NCBI RefSeq assembly: GCF_015645445.1
Contig: NZ_JADOGI010000003.1
Location: 98,643 to 162,642, forward strand
DNA: 64,000 nucleotides
From: Nonomuraea cypriaca
GTDB lineage: Bacteria; Actinomycetota; Actinomycetes; Streptosporangiales; Streptosporangiaceae
Direction of reading: 5' to 3'
Shown: positions 51,316 to 59,882 of the stretch, piece after piece
How positions within the stretch are numbered: the first letter of the stretch is position 1
Layout: each line of letters opens with the position of its first letter
The notes under the pieces: model-generated
What the model was told of the DNA's origin: nothing
Databases searched by the model: none
What the model saw: the letters and a program-made list of their open reading frames with translations, nothing else
Made by a program: the position numbers and the translations under genes

Positions 51316-52466
51316 CCCGCGGCTCGTTGCGCGGTGAGGTCGCGATCGTCGGGATCGCCGAAGTGGACACCTTCCAGAGCGACGGCCGTTCACCGGTCGG
51401 GCTGATGGCGGAGGCCTCCAGGCAGGCGATCACGGAAGCCGGCCTGATCCTGGGCGACATCGACGGGCTCTTCACGTCCTCGGCGTACTACTCGATGCCG
51501 TCGCTGACGTTCAGTGAGTACGTCGGGCTTCACCCTCGCTACACGGACTCCACCGCGGTCGGGGGATGCTCGTTCGAAGCGCACGTCGGGCACGCCGCCG
51601 CGGCCATCAGGGCGGGGCTGTGCGACTACGCGCTGATCACGTACGGCAGCACCCAGCGCTCGGACAAGGGCAAGCTGGTCAGCACCGCGGAGTGGTCGCC
51701 GTACGAGCAGCCCTATGGCATGTGGCATCCGATCAGCCCCATGGCCATGATCGCGCAACGGCATATGCACCAGTACGGAACGACCTCCGAGCAGCTGGCC
51801 GAGGTCGCCGTCGCGGCGCGCCAATGGGCGCTGCGCAACCCGGCGGCCCCCTACCAGACCCCGCTGACCGTGGACGACGTGCTGTCCTCGCCGGTCATCA
51901 GCAGCCCGCTGCACAAGTTCGACTGCTGCCTGGTCACCGATGGCGGGGCCGCGCTCGTGCTGACGTCGGCGGAGCGGGCCCGGGACCTGCCGGCCACTCC
52001 CATCTATGTGCTGGGGTTCGGCGAGGCGGCCGATCATCGCAATGTGACCGGCATGCCTGACCTCACGACGACCCGCGCCGAGGAGAGCGCGGCGCGTGCG
52101 TACGCGATGGCCGGGGTGCGGCCGTCCGAGGTGGACACCGCGCACGTCTACGACGCCTTCACGATCAGCCTGCTGATCCTGCTGGAGGATCTCGGATTCT
52201 GCGCGAAGGGAGAGGGAGGCGCCTTCGCCGGCTCGGGCGCCATCGCACCGGGCGGCTCGTTGCCGCTCAACACCAACGGCGGCGGCCTGTCCTACACCCA
52301 TCCGGGCATGCTCGGCCTGTTCCTGCTCACCGAAGCGGTCCGTCAGCTTCGCGGTCAGGCCGGTGACCGTCAGATGCCCGGCGCGGCGATCTCAATGGTG
52401 CACGGCATGGGACTCACGCTCGGCGCCCACGCCAGTGTGGTGCTCGGCGCCGAGCGCGCCCTCTGA
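51312..52466 (+). CDS. Thiolase / SCP-x-like acyl-CoA C-acyltransferase
   Basis: 384 residues of the thiolase fold in the lipid-transfer/SCP-x branch. GGCSFEAHVGHAAAAIRAGL holds the position of the first (acyl-accepting) cysteine, and NTNGGGLSYTHPGMLGLFLL holds the C-terminal NxxGG block and His. The second cysteine region reads VHGMGLTLGAHASVVL, with no clear cysteine. That suggests an aldolase-type (retro-aldol) rather than a classical thiolase reaction, as for Ltp2-DUF35 complexes. Coupled translation with DUF35 supports a heteromer. It would cleave a beta-oxidation-like CoA intermediate. Confidence 0.9.
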   Translation: MTRGSLRGEVAIVGIAEVDTFQSDGRSPVGLMAEASRQAITEAGLILGDIDGLFTSSAYYSMPSLTFSEYVGLHPRYTDSTAVGGCSFEAHVGHAAAAIRAGLCDYALITYGSTQRSDKGKLVSTAEWSPYEQPYGMWHPISPMAMIAQRHMHQYGTTSEQLAEVAVAARQWALRNPAAPYQTPLTVDDVLSSPVISSPLHKFDCCLVTDGGAALVLTSAERARDLPATPIYVLGFGEAADHRNVTGMPDLTTTRAEESAARAYAMAGVRPSEVDTAHVYDAFTISLLILLEDLGFCAKGEGGAFAGSGAIAPGGSLPLNTNGGGLSYTHPGMLGLFLLTEAVRQLRGQAGDRQMPGAAISMVHGMGLTLGAHASVVLGAERAL

Positions 52467-52475
52467 CCATGATGT

Positions 52476-53318
52476 TCAGGAAGCGGCTGTCCCGGCGAGC
52501 TGGTGGCCGAGACGCTGGGACAGCGCGCGGCTCGCGGCGGTGACGGAGTCGGCGATCTCGGGGGCGCGCCGGATGTCGAAGCGCTGCGAGGGACAGGTGA
52601 AGACCAGCGACCCTCGGCAGCGTCCGTCGGCATCGTAGAAGGGAGCGGCCACCGCGGATCCGGCGGCCACCCGCTCGCCCATGCTGATCGCGTAGCCGCG
52701 GCTGCGGTCCTCGCGGAGCTGCCTGCGCAGCTCGTCGGGGTCGATGATCGTCTGCGGGGTGATCTGCGGCAGGCCCGTCCGCTCGATGATCTGGTCGACC
52801 TCCTCCGGCGGCAGCCCGAGCAGGACCGCGCGCCCTCCGGCTCCGGCGTGCAGGGGCACCCGGCTGCCGGGGTCGATGACATACCGCAGGGTGTGCGTGC
52901 AGTCGATCTTCTCCCGGAACACGATCTGGTCGCCCTCGCGCGTGGCCAGGTAGCAGGTCTCGTTGAAGTGGGTGGCCAGCTTCCGCAAGATCGGCTCGGT
53001 GGCCTGCCACAGGGTGTCCCGGCCGTGGATCATGGCGGCGAGCGAGAACAATCCCGGGCCGGCCGAGAACTGCCCCGAGACCTGGTCCTGTTCGGCGAGC
53101 CCGAGGTCGCAGAACTGGTCAAACAGCCGTGAGACCGCGCTCTTGTCGATCCCGATGTCGCGGGCCAGTTCGCGGACGCCCACCCGCTCTCGCGCGGCGA
53201 GGGCCTCAAGCAGCTTGAGCACCTTGCCGGCGGTGCTGTAGCGACCCGGCTGCGTGGCACGCTCGCGGGGCCTGGTCACCGGCTTTTCCGCGCTGCCGTC
53301 GGAAAGCGTGTCAGACAC
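52476..53318 (-). CDS. IclR-family transcriptional regulator
   Basis: About 280 residues: an N-terminal winged helix (GVRELARDIGIDKSAVSRLF, about residues 45-65) and a C-terminal effector domain with ETCYLATREGDQIVFREKID, SRVPLHAGAGGRAVLLGLPP and GYAISMGERVAAGSAVAAPF, the usual IclR ligand-pocket segments. GTG 53318 was chosen since the frame further up to 53501 is unrelated in composition; its ribosome site is weak. It lies centrally in the catabolic island and is divergent from the amidohydrolase; the AAGAC-N3-GTCTT palindromes are its likely operators. The effector is probably the pathway substrate. Confidence 0.92.
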   Translation of the reverse strand: MSDTLSDGSAEKPVTRPRERATQPGRYSTAGKVLKLLEALAARERVGVRELARDIGIDKSAVSRLFDQFCDLGLAEQDQVSGQFSAGPGLFSLAAMIHGRDTLWQATEPILRKLATHFNETCYLATREGDQIVFREKIDCTHTLRYVIDPGSRVPLHAGAGGRAVLLGLPPEEVDQIIERTGLPQITPQTIIDPDELRRQLREDRSRGYAISMGERVAAGSAVAAPFYDADGRCRGSLVFTCPSQRFDIRRAPEIADSVTAASRALSQRLGHQLAGTAAS

Positions 53319-53559
53319 GGCCCAAGTCCTGCCACCGAACGGAACTCCTGACGCGGGCAGGCTGTTCAACGCTGCCCGGTGAGGCTGTTCTGGCGCGCAC
53401 AGATTGCCTCCATCTGCCACTCGTGGTGGCCTTACGCGGTCGACTTGACGGCAACGGTACTCGGCGCACAGGTGGCTCGCCACCGCGCGGCGGGCATTCA
53501 TCGAGACACTTTCCTCGGTGTCGGCGCGCCGATCGTGCCGTATTTCGGTCCGAACTAAC

Positions 53560-53572
53560 GAGACGTTGTCTC
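53560..53572. promoter_or_regulatory. Palindromic operator, site C of the putative IclR regulon
   Basis: GAGACGTTGTCTC has perfect 5-base arms with the same 3-base spacing as site A. It lies about 90 bases upstream of the amidohydrolase start and 240 bases from the divergent iclR start. Confidence 0.6.
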
Positions 53573-53658
53573 AACATCTTACCGCTCTTGGCGTACGTTA
53601 CGTACGAACAGCGCGAGCGATAAGTCCGCGCGACAGGCTAGTCACACGGGAGCGGCCC

Positions 53659-54657
53659 ATGCCGACCATCGACCTGCATGCCCATCTGATCGACCGCGCC
53701 GCGATCGCCATCCTCAACGGGCGTTTTCCAGAACTGTGCCCCGCGCTGTCCACAGGCCCCGACGGGTACTTTCTCACCTACCCGGGACGCCCGGCACTCG
53801 GACCGGTGCCCGCCTCGATGTTCGAGGTCGAGGCCAGGCTGGCCGACATGGACCGCGACGGGATCGACCGCCAGGTGGTCGCGGTGCCGCCGCCGCAGCT
53901 TCTCTACCAGCTCGACTCCGCCGCCGGCGCGACCTGCGCACGAGTGCAGAACGAGGCGGCCATGGAAGTCAGCCGGCTTCACCCTGACCGCATCCACGTG
54001 TTCGGGACGCTGCCCCTGCAAGATCCGGAAGCCGCGGTCCGGGAGGTGGCCCACCTCGCGAAGGAGCGGCGGGTACGTGGCGTGCAGATCGGTACGAACA
54101 TCAACGGCGGCAACCTCGACGACCCCGCGCTCGACCCCGTCTGGGCGACCCTCTCCGAGGCCGGCCTGCCGGTCTGGGTCCATCCCGACCAGCGCACCGT
54201 CGCGGGAGCCGACCGGCTGTCGTCGTACTACCTGGTCAACCTGGTCGGGAACCCGCTGGAGTCCACCATCGCCATGGCCGCTCTCGTCTTCGGTGGCGTG
54301 CTCGAACGTCACCGCGCACTCCGCTTCGGGTTCGTACATGGCGGCGGCTTCACCCCCTACCAGCTCGGCCGCTGGGACCACGGATGGTCGCGCAGGTCAG
54401 AGCCCCGCCGCCACATCGCCCGCACCCCGAGCGAGTACGTCGAGCGCATGTACTTCGACACCCTCACGCACGACGACACCGCGCTGGCGTTCCTCGGGGC
54501 ACGGGTCGGCTGGGAGCGCGTGGTGCTCGGCAGCGACCACCCGTTCGACATGGCCACGCCCGATCCGGTCGCGGCGGTCCGGCGGCTCGGCCTGCCTGAG
54601 CGCGAGCAGGCCGCCGTGCTGGGCGGCAATGCCGCACGCTTCCTGCGGGCGATCTAG
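53659..54657 (+). CDS. Amidohydrolase-2 family decarboxylase/hydrolase (ACMSD-like)
   Basis: The 332-residue TIM-barrel metal enzyme shows an N-terminal metal motif DLHAHL (HxH), PVWVHPDQ with the barrel His, FGFVHGGGFTPYQLGRWDHG, and the C-terminal GSDHPFDM supplying the last metal Asp. This is the layout of 2-amino-3-carboxymuconate-semialdehyde decarboxylase and gamma-resorcylate decarboxylase relatives, which decarboxylate or hydrate aromatic-derived acids. GGGAG precedes the ATG at 53659. It is first in a run of plus-strand catabolic and transport genes. Confidence 0.9.
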   Translation: MPTIDLHAHLIDRAAIAILNGRFPELCPALSTGPDGYFLTYPGRPALGPVPASMFEVEARLADMDRDGIDRQVVAVPPPQLLYQLDSAAGATCARVQNEAAMEVSRLHPDRIHVFGTLPLQDPEAAVREVAHLAKERRVRGVQIGTNINGGNLDDPALDPVWATLSEAGLPVWVHPDQRTVAGADRLSSYYLVNLVGNPLESTIAMAALVFGGVLERHRALRFGFVHGGGFTPYQLGRWDHGWSRRSEPRRHIARTPSEYVERMYFDTLTHDDTALAFLGARVGWERVVLGSDHPFDMATPDPVAAVRRLGLPEREQAAVLGGNAARFLRAI

Positions 54658-54709
54658 CGAAGGGTGTGGGCCGTAACCCTAGGTCTATCTGACCGCAACC
54701 CTTGCATTA

Positions 54710-54757
54710 CCAAGACATTCCAGTAACACTGCCAATAACAAGACAGCGTTGTCGCTT
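54710..54757. promoter_or_regulatory. Operator-like sites before the hydrolase/transporter operon
   Basis: AAGACA occurs at 54712 and again at 54740, where it extends to AAGACAGCGTTGTC, an inverted repeat (GACA-GCGT-TGTC) related to the sites at 48080 and 53560. The two copies are 28 bases apart. They lie 100-150 bases upstream of the carbon-nitrogen hydrolase start. Confidence 0.5.
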
Positions 54758-54867
54758 TCCATCGAAGAGGCTGGGCCCGGCGGTAGCCGACAGGACGCTC
54801 GGTCGTTCACCGGTTGGAGGATGCACATGAGGTGTCGAGGCACGCACACGCATCGGTCGGCCGCGCC

Positions 54868-55749
54868 ATGACGCTCACGATCGCGACCGTCAATCCACTC
54901 ACGCACTTCGGCCCGGACTCCTACGCCGCGAACCTGCGTTCCGCCGAGCAGTACGTCGCCGACGCGTCCGCGCGGGGAGCCCAGCTGGTCTGCCTGCCCG
55001 AGACCTATCCGGGAGAGTGGCGCCGGCCGATCACCCGTACGCCGGAAAAGGAGCTGTCGGCGTTGGCGCGCGCCCACCGGGTGCATCTGGTGGGCGGCTT
55101 CGCAGAACCGGTCGGCGGTGACACCAGCCGGTGTTACAACACCCTGGTCTTGATGGGTCCTGATGGCTCCGAGCTGGGCCGGTACCGCCGTACCGTGCCC
55201 GTGCACGCACCGTGGATCTACGTGGGCGGCGCCTACTGGGACTTCGACTGGGTCCCCGGCGACGACCTGCCGGTGTTCGAGACCGAACTGGGCCGCATCG
55301 GGATGCTGGTCTGCAGCGAGGTCTACTCGCCGGAACTGCCTCGTCAGCTCGCGCTCGGCGGCGCCGAGCTCATCCTCATGCCGGCCGGACTGACCGGCCC
55401 GCAGCGGCACGCGGGCGGGCACGGCGGCGCCCTCTTCGAGACGTGGCGCACGCTGGCGTGGGCCCGGGCCATCGAGAACCTGGCCGTGACGGCCATCTGC
55501 GCCAACATCCCCGACGCGGGTGACAAGGGGGTGTCGATGATCTGCACTCCCGAGCAGGTCGCCCTGGAGGAGTACGGCGAGGGCGTGCACGTCGCCACCG
55601 TGGACCTCGACCGGGTGCGCTGGCTGCGGAGGGAACAGGACCGCATCGTCGCCGGCCCCTCACCATGGCGGACCAAGCCCGGCGTGCTCCGCGACTGGCG
55701 GCGTACGGACCTGCGGACGGGCTATCTCCCCGAGGCCGCGGCGCAGTGA
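54868..55749 (+). CDS. Carbon-nitrogen hydrolase (nitrilase superfamily)
   Basis: The 293-residue protein has the nitrilase-superfamily Glu in LVCLPETYPGEW and the nucleophile Cys in GMLVCSEVYSPE. The segment where the catalytic Lys normally sits (YRK-x-H) reads RYRRTVPVHAP, so Lys appears to be replaced by Arg. These enzymes cleave amides, carbamoyl groups or nitriles. ATG 54868 is given; an in-frame GTG at 54832 is 12 bases after GGAGG and could be the true start. It is the first gene of the transporter operon and probably acts on the imported compound or its amide product. Confidence 0.87.
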   Translation: MTLTIATVNPLTHFGPDSYAANLRSAEQYVADASARGAQLVCLPETYPGEWRRPITRTPEKELSALARAHRVHLVGGFAEPVGGDTSRCYNTLVLMGPDGSELGRYRRTVPVHAPWIYVGGAYWDFDWVPGDDLPVFETELGRIGMLVCSEVYSPELPRQLALGGAELILMPAGLTGPQRHAGGHGGALFETWRTLAWARAIENLAVTAICANIPDAGDKGVSMICTPEQVALEEYGEGVHVATVDLDRVRWLRREQDRIVAGPSPWRTKPGVLRDWRRTDLRTGYLPEAAAQ

Positions 55750-55765
55750 CGCCTCAGCGGCCGAC

Positions 55766-56671
55766 ATGAGAAAGGAGCACGTTCTGTCTGAGACAAGCTC
55801 CCCCACGACTCCGTCCAAGACGGAGGCCGCATCCCGCCGGCCGCCACCCGCGGACGAGTTCGTCATCCCGCCCGCCCCGCGTCCGCGCGGGTGGCGCCGC
55901 GTCGTCGCCTTCTACCGCCGGTTCGACACGGTGATCCACACGGTGGCATCGCTGATCCTCGGGGTGGTGATCTGGCAACTCGTCGCGGAGCGCGCCAGCC
56001 AGCTCGTGATCGTGCCCCTCGGCGCCGTCTGGACCGCCCTCCAGGAGAGCCTGAACGGCGGTCAGCTGCTGACGGACTTCGGGGCCAGCGTCCAGGGATT
56101 CGCGATCGGCCTGGTGCTGTCGGCCGTCTTCGGCATCGCCATCGGTGTCGTCATGGCGATGAGCAAGGTCGTCTTCGACTTCCTGGACATCTGGGTGTCG
56201 GCGTTGTACTCGACGCCGCTCATCGCGCTGGCGCCGTTGTTCGTCATCGTCTTCGGCATCGGCCTGCAGGCGAAGATCGCCGTGGTGATCTCGCTGGCGA
56301 TCTTCCCCGTGATCATCAACACCGCGGCGGGCATCAGGACCACGGACGAGAAGCTGGTCGAGACGGCGTACTCCTTCGGTGCGAACCGGCGCCAGATCTT
56401 CGCCAAGGTGATGTTGCCATGGGCGGTGCCCTTCATCGTGACCGGCCTGCGGCTGGCCGTCGGGCGCGCGCTGATCGGTGTCGTCGTGGCGGAGTTCTTC
56501 GGCTCGACCAACGGGCTCGGGCACGCCGTGTTCACCGCGTCGAACAACTTCGACACCGCCGGCGTGTGGCTCGGCGTCTTCATCCTCGCCGCGATCGGCA
56601 TGATCCTCATCCGGTTGATGCACACACTAGAACGATGGGTGGCCCCATGGCGGCAGTCCAAGGTGCAGTGA
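55766..56671 (+). CDS. ABC importer permease (TauC/SsuC-like)
   Basis: About 300 residues: a long N-terminal cytoplasmic Pro-rich tail, then six membrane helices and the binding-protein-dependent permease motif EAA-x3-G as VETAYSFGANRRQIFAKVML, followed by PWAVPFIVTGLRLAVGRALI. Family of sulfonate, taurine, nitrate and pyrimidine-precursor importers. The ATG at 55766 has no ribosome site. An AAGGAG at 55772-55777 sits six bases before an in-frame CTG (55784, LSETSSPT), which may be the true start. Confidence 0.9.
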   Translation: MRKEHVLSETSSPTTPSKTEAASRRPPPADEFVIPPAPRPRGWRRVVAFYRRFDTVIHTVASLILGVVIWQLVAERASQLVIVPLGAVWTALQESLNGGQLLTDFGASVQGFAIGLVLSAVFGIAIGVVMAMSKVVFDFLDIWVSALYSTPLIALAPLFVIVFGIGLQAKIAVVISLAIFPVIINTAAGIRTTDEKLVETAYSFGANRRQIFAKVMLPWAVPFIVTGLRLAVGRALIGVVVAEFFGSTNGLGHAVFTASNNFDTAGVWLGVFILAAIGMILIRLMHTLERWVAPWRQSKVQ

Positions 56672-57477
56672 ACCAAGCCGGAGGACCGGCGCTGAAGCTG
56701 GAGGCGCGGGGCCTGCACAAACACTTCATCAAGCGCGGTCAGCCGCTCGAGGTGCTGCGTGACATCAACTTCGGCATCGCTCCCGGTGAGTTCGTCGCCG
56801 TCGTCGGCGCCAGCGGGTGCGGCAAGACCACGTTGCTGCGCATGGCCGACGGGCTGGAGTCCATCAGCGCCGGCAGCCTGCTCATCGACGGCCAGGAGCG
56901 AACCGATCCCGGCCCCGACCGCGGCTTCGTCTTCCAGCAGGACACGCTGATGCCCTGGCGCACCGTGCTCAAGAACATCGCGCTCGGCCTGGAACTGCAG
57001 GGCAAGCCGAAGCGCGCCGGCTTGGAGCAGGCGCGCAGGTTCCTCGAGGTGGTCGGGCTCGCCGGTTTCGAGCAGCACTACCCCCACGAGCTGTCCGGCG
57101 GCATGCGGCAGCGCGCGAACCTCGCGCGGGCGTTCTGCATCGAGCCGGAACTCCTTCTGATGGACGAGCCCTTCGCCGCCCTCGACGCGCAGACCCGCGA
57201 AATCATGCAGAGCGAGCTGCTGCGCATCTGGGAACGCACCGCGGGTGGCACCGTCCTGTTCATCACGCACCAGATCGACGAAGCGATCTTCCTGGCGGAC
57301 CGCATCATCGTGCTCACCGCCCGGCCGGGGCGGATGAAGGACATCATCGACGTCCCATTCGCCCGGCCGCGCGATCTCGAGGTCAAGCGGACCGCCGAGT
57401 TCGGCGCCCTGTACGACCACATCTGGAAAATGATCGAGGAGGAGGTACGGGTCTCCATGGGCATGAGATCCGGCTGA
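56647..57477 (+). CDS. ABC importer ATP-binding protein (TauB/SsuB-like)
   Basis: 276 residues: Walker A GASGCGKTT, signature LSGGMRQRANLARAF, Walker B LLLMDEPFAALDAQTRE and FITHQIDEAIFLADRIIVLT, the specific pattern of nitrate/taurine/sulfonate-type ATPases. It overlaps the permease gene by 25 bases; ATG 56635 is an alternative start. It energises uptake with the permease and the lipoprotein at 57581. Confidence 0.92.
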   Translation: MAAVQGAVNQAGGPALKLEARGLHKHFIKRGQPLEVLRDINFGIAPGEFVAVVGASGCGKTTLLRMADGLESISAGSLLIDGQERTDPGPDRGFVFQQDTLMPWRTVLKNIALGLELQGKPKRAGLEQARRFLEVVGLAGFEQHYPHELSGGMRQRANLARAFCIEPELLLMDEPFAALDAQTREIMQSELLRIWERTAGGTVLFITHQIDEAIFLADRIIVLTARPGRMKDIIDVPFARPRDLEVKRTAEFGALYDHIWKMIEEEVRVSMGMRSG

Positions 57478-57580
57478 CCCTCGACGGAGAAGATGACGCG
57501 ATCACACCCACCTGGCGGTACCTCTATGGCGTGCCGAGGACCCCCGGACCCCCTGACCAGCCGATAGATAGGGATTGACG

Positions 57581-58645
57581 ATGCGCTGGCATCACACGAA
57601 GACAAGGCACTCGAGGAGATCGGTCAGGTCGCTGATCGCTGTCGGCTGCGCGCTGATCCTGGCGCTGACCGCCTGTGGCGGCAACACCGGATCGGGCAAA
57701 CCCGGCCTGCAGAAGGTCTCCTTGGCGATCACCGGGTTGAACGCGCTGCACATCTGGATGATCGTGGCGCGCGACTACAAACTCATGGAGCCGGCCGGCA
57801 TCGACCTCGACCTCGTCATCTTCAACAGCCAGGCCCAGGTCGTGCCCTCCTTGCTCGCGGGCGCGGTGCAGTTCGGGTCGTCCACGCCGGAGCAGGCGAT
57901 CGCGGCGGGCCTGAAGGAGAAGAGCCTGCGCATGGTGGTCTCGACGGAGACCAAGAATCCCTACAGCCTGGTGGTAGACCCGTCGATCAGTTCGGTGGCC
58001 GGGCTCAAGGGCAAGAAGGTGGGCGTCAACGCCGCGAACGCGAGCGCCGACTACTACGCCGGAGCGACCTTGCTGGCCGACGCCGGGCTGAAGCCCAATA
58101 CCGGCTACACGTTCACGAACGTCGGCGTGACCACCGCGCGGGTGGCGGCTCTGCAGGCCAAGCAGGTTTCCGGGCTGCTGCTCTTCCCGCCCGACACGCT
58201 GAAGGCGACCTCCCAGGGCGCCAAGGTCCTCGCCGAGGCGGCCGACTCCCCCAGCCTCAAGGGCGCGCAGTTCGGCACCCTGGTCGCCCTGCAGTCGTGG
58301 TACAGCGAGAACCGCGATACAGCAGTCCGTTTCGTGCGCGGCTACCAGGACACGATCAAGTGGCTCTACGACCCGGCGAACAAGGACAAGGTCATCAGGT
58401 CCATCGCGAAAGAGATGAAGGTGTCCAACGACGCCGCGGCCACGACGTACAAGCACTTCCTCGAGGACCTGCCCGCGGAGAGCGCGACCGGAGAGTTCAC
58501 GGAACCGGCGCTTAAGAAGATGTTGGACAACGCGCACGCCAACAACATCGCCTCGCTGTCCTCGGTGACGGACGCCACCCTGCCCAACTTCTACGACAAC
58601 TCGCTCGCCAAGGACGCGGTCAAGGTGACCGAGAGCGGGAGCTGA
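57581..58645 (+). CDS. NMT1/TauA-like substrate-binding lipoprotein
   Basis: The 354-residue lipoprotein has a lipobox LALTACGG (Cys near residue 33) and a periplasmic-binding fold of the NMT1/TauA group: an early LNALHIWMIVARDYKLMEPA, then LLAGAVQFGSSTPEQAIAAG and SSVAGLKGKKVGVNAANASA. Family members bind small anionic or heterocyclic compounds such as sulfonates, nitrate, pyrimidines, riboflavin precursors or phthalate-like acids. AGGGA precedes the ATG; a TTG in frame lies at 57575. It completes the three-component importer; the ligand is the key unknown of the island. Confidence 0.92.
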   Translation: MRWHHTKTRHSRRSVRSLIAVGCALILALTACGGNTGSGKPGLQKVSLAITGLNALHIWMIVARDYKLMEPAGIDLDLVIFNSQAQVVPSLLAGAVQFGSSTPEQAIAAGLKEKSLRMVVSTETKNPYSLVVDPSISSVAGLKGKKVGVNAANASADYYAGATLLADAGLKPNTGYTFTNVGVTTARVAALQAKQVSGLLLFPPDTLKATSQGAKVLAEAADSPSLKGAQFGTLVALQSWYSENRDTAVRFVRGYQDTIKWLYDPANKDKVIRSIAKEMKVSNDAAATTYKHFLEDLPAESATGEFTEPALKKMLDNAHANNIASLSSVTDATLPNFYDNSLAKDAVKVTESGS

Positions 58646-58667
58646 CATCGAGAGGAATGCCCTGCGC

Positions 58668-59882
58668 ATGACCCAGACGAGCCTTCAGGATCTGTCCTTC
58701 AATTACTTTCCCGACAACTACCGCTGGTCTCATGGGCTGCTGCTCGCGCTGAACAATGCGCCGTGGGGAGGCTCGGAGATCGGCGAGGTCAATCGGGTCG
58801 GTCTGCGCCTGATGGACCGGCTCGGCGATGACGAGGCGTGGTTTCGCGAATGGGCCGCCCAGGCAGAACACGTCGAGCGGATGGGCCGCGACCGTCTTGC
58901 CGCCGGCTACCGGCGCAGCGCCGCCGGCTACCTGCTGCGGGCCTCCTGCTACTACCACGTCGGTGAGCGGTTCCTCACGCCCAAGACCGCCGAGAGCGAC
59001 GCGGCCTACCGGAGCGGCGTCGACTGTTTCCGTGACGCCGCAGGGCTGACCGACCGTCCGAGGATCGAGAGCGTCGAGATCCCGTACGAGGGCGGCTCGT
59101 TGCCCGCGCTCTACGTCCACGCGGAGAACACCACGGCCGGGACCCCGGGTCCCGCGATGGTCTACTTCGACGGGTTCGACATCACCAAGGAGCTGCAGTA
59201 CCTCAAGGGCGTACGCGACCTGGCGGAACGCGGGATCGCTTGCCTGATCGTCGACGGGCCGGGCAACGGCGAGGCGATTCGCTTCCGCGGGCTCCCGCTG
59301 CATCACGAGACCGAGCGCTACGCTACGCCCGCCTACGAATGGCTCGCCACCCGCGACGAGATCGACGCCGACCGGATCGGCGTGATGGCGATCAGCCTGG
59401 GTGGCTACTACGCTCCCCGCGCCGCCGCGTTCGAGCCGCGCTTCGCCTGCTGCGTGGCCTGGGGTGCGCAATGGGACTATCACGCCACCTGGGTCCGCAG
59501 GCTCGAACGTATCGACCGCAGTGACAACCCGGCGTTGTCCGTGCCGTGGCATCACCTGCTGTGGGTGCTCGGCGTCAATACGCGCGAGGAGGCGCTCACC
59601 GCGCTGCGGAGTTACCGGCTCGACGGTGTCGTGCAACGCATCGAGCGGCCCTTCCTCCTGCTGCACGGCGAAGGCGACGAGCAGATCCCGCTCGCCGATG
59701 CGCAGGCGTGCTTCGACGCGGTCGGCTCCAAGGACAAGACGCTGCGCCTGTTCACCCGCGAGGAGGGCGGCTACCACCACTGTCAGATCGACAACCTGAG
59801 CATCGGGGTGGCGGCGATGTGGGACTGGATCGAGGACAAGCTCCACGGCGAGCAGGCCGATGACCGGAAGGGACAGCAATGA
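58668..59882 (+). CDS. Alpha/beta hydrolase of the FrsA / dihydropseudooxynicotine-hydrolase type
   Basis: 404 residues: an N-terminal helical cap (about 1-125, with AAGYRRSAAGYLLRASCYYH) and a C-terminal alpha/beta-hydrolase core with nucleophile elbow MAISLGGYYAPR (Ser243), an Asp region in LLLHGEGDEQIPLADAQ and a His in GGYHHCQID. This cap-plus-core layout is that of 2,6-dihydropseudooxynicotine hydrolase, which breaks a carbon-carbon bond of a diketone in nicotine breakdown, and of FrsA-like esterases. A C-C bond hydrolase is plausible in this pathway. Its stop overlaps the next start by ATGA. Confidence 0.87.
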   Translation: MTQTSLQDLSFNYFPDNYRWSHGLLLALNNAPWGGSEIGEVNRVGLRLMDRLGDDEAWFREWAAQAEHVERMGRDRLAAGYRRSAAGYLLRASCYYHVGERFLTPKTAESDAAYRSGVDCFRDAAGLTDRPRIESVEIPYEGGSLPALYVHAENTTAGTPGPAMVYFDGFDITKELQYLKGVRDLAERGIACLIVDGPGNGEAIRFRGLPLHHETERYATPAYEWLATRDEIDADRIGVMAISLGGYYAPRAAAFEPRFACCVAWGAQWDYHATWVRRLERIDRSDNPALSVPWHHLLWVLGVNTREEALTALRSYRLDGVVQRIERPFLLLHGEGDEQIPLADAQACFDAVGSKDKTLRLFTREEGGYHHCQIDNLSIGVAAMWDWIEDKLHGEQADDRKGQQ

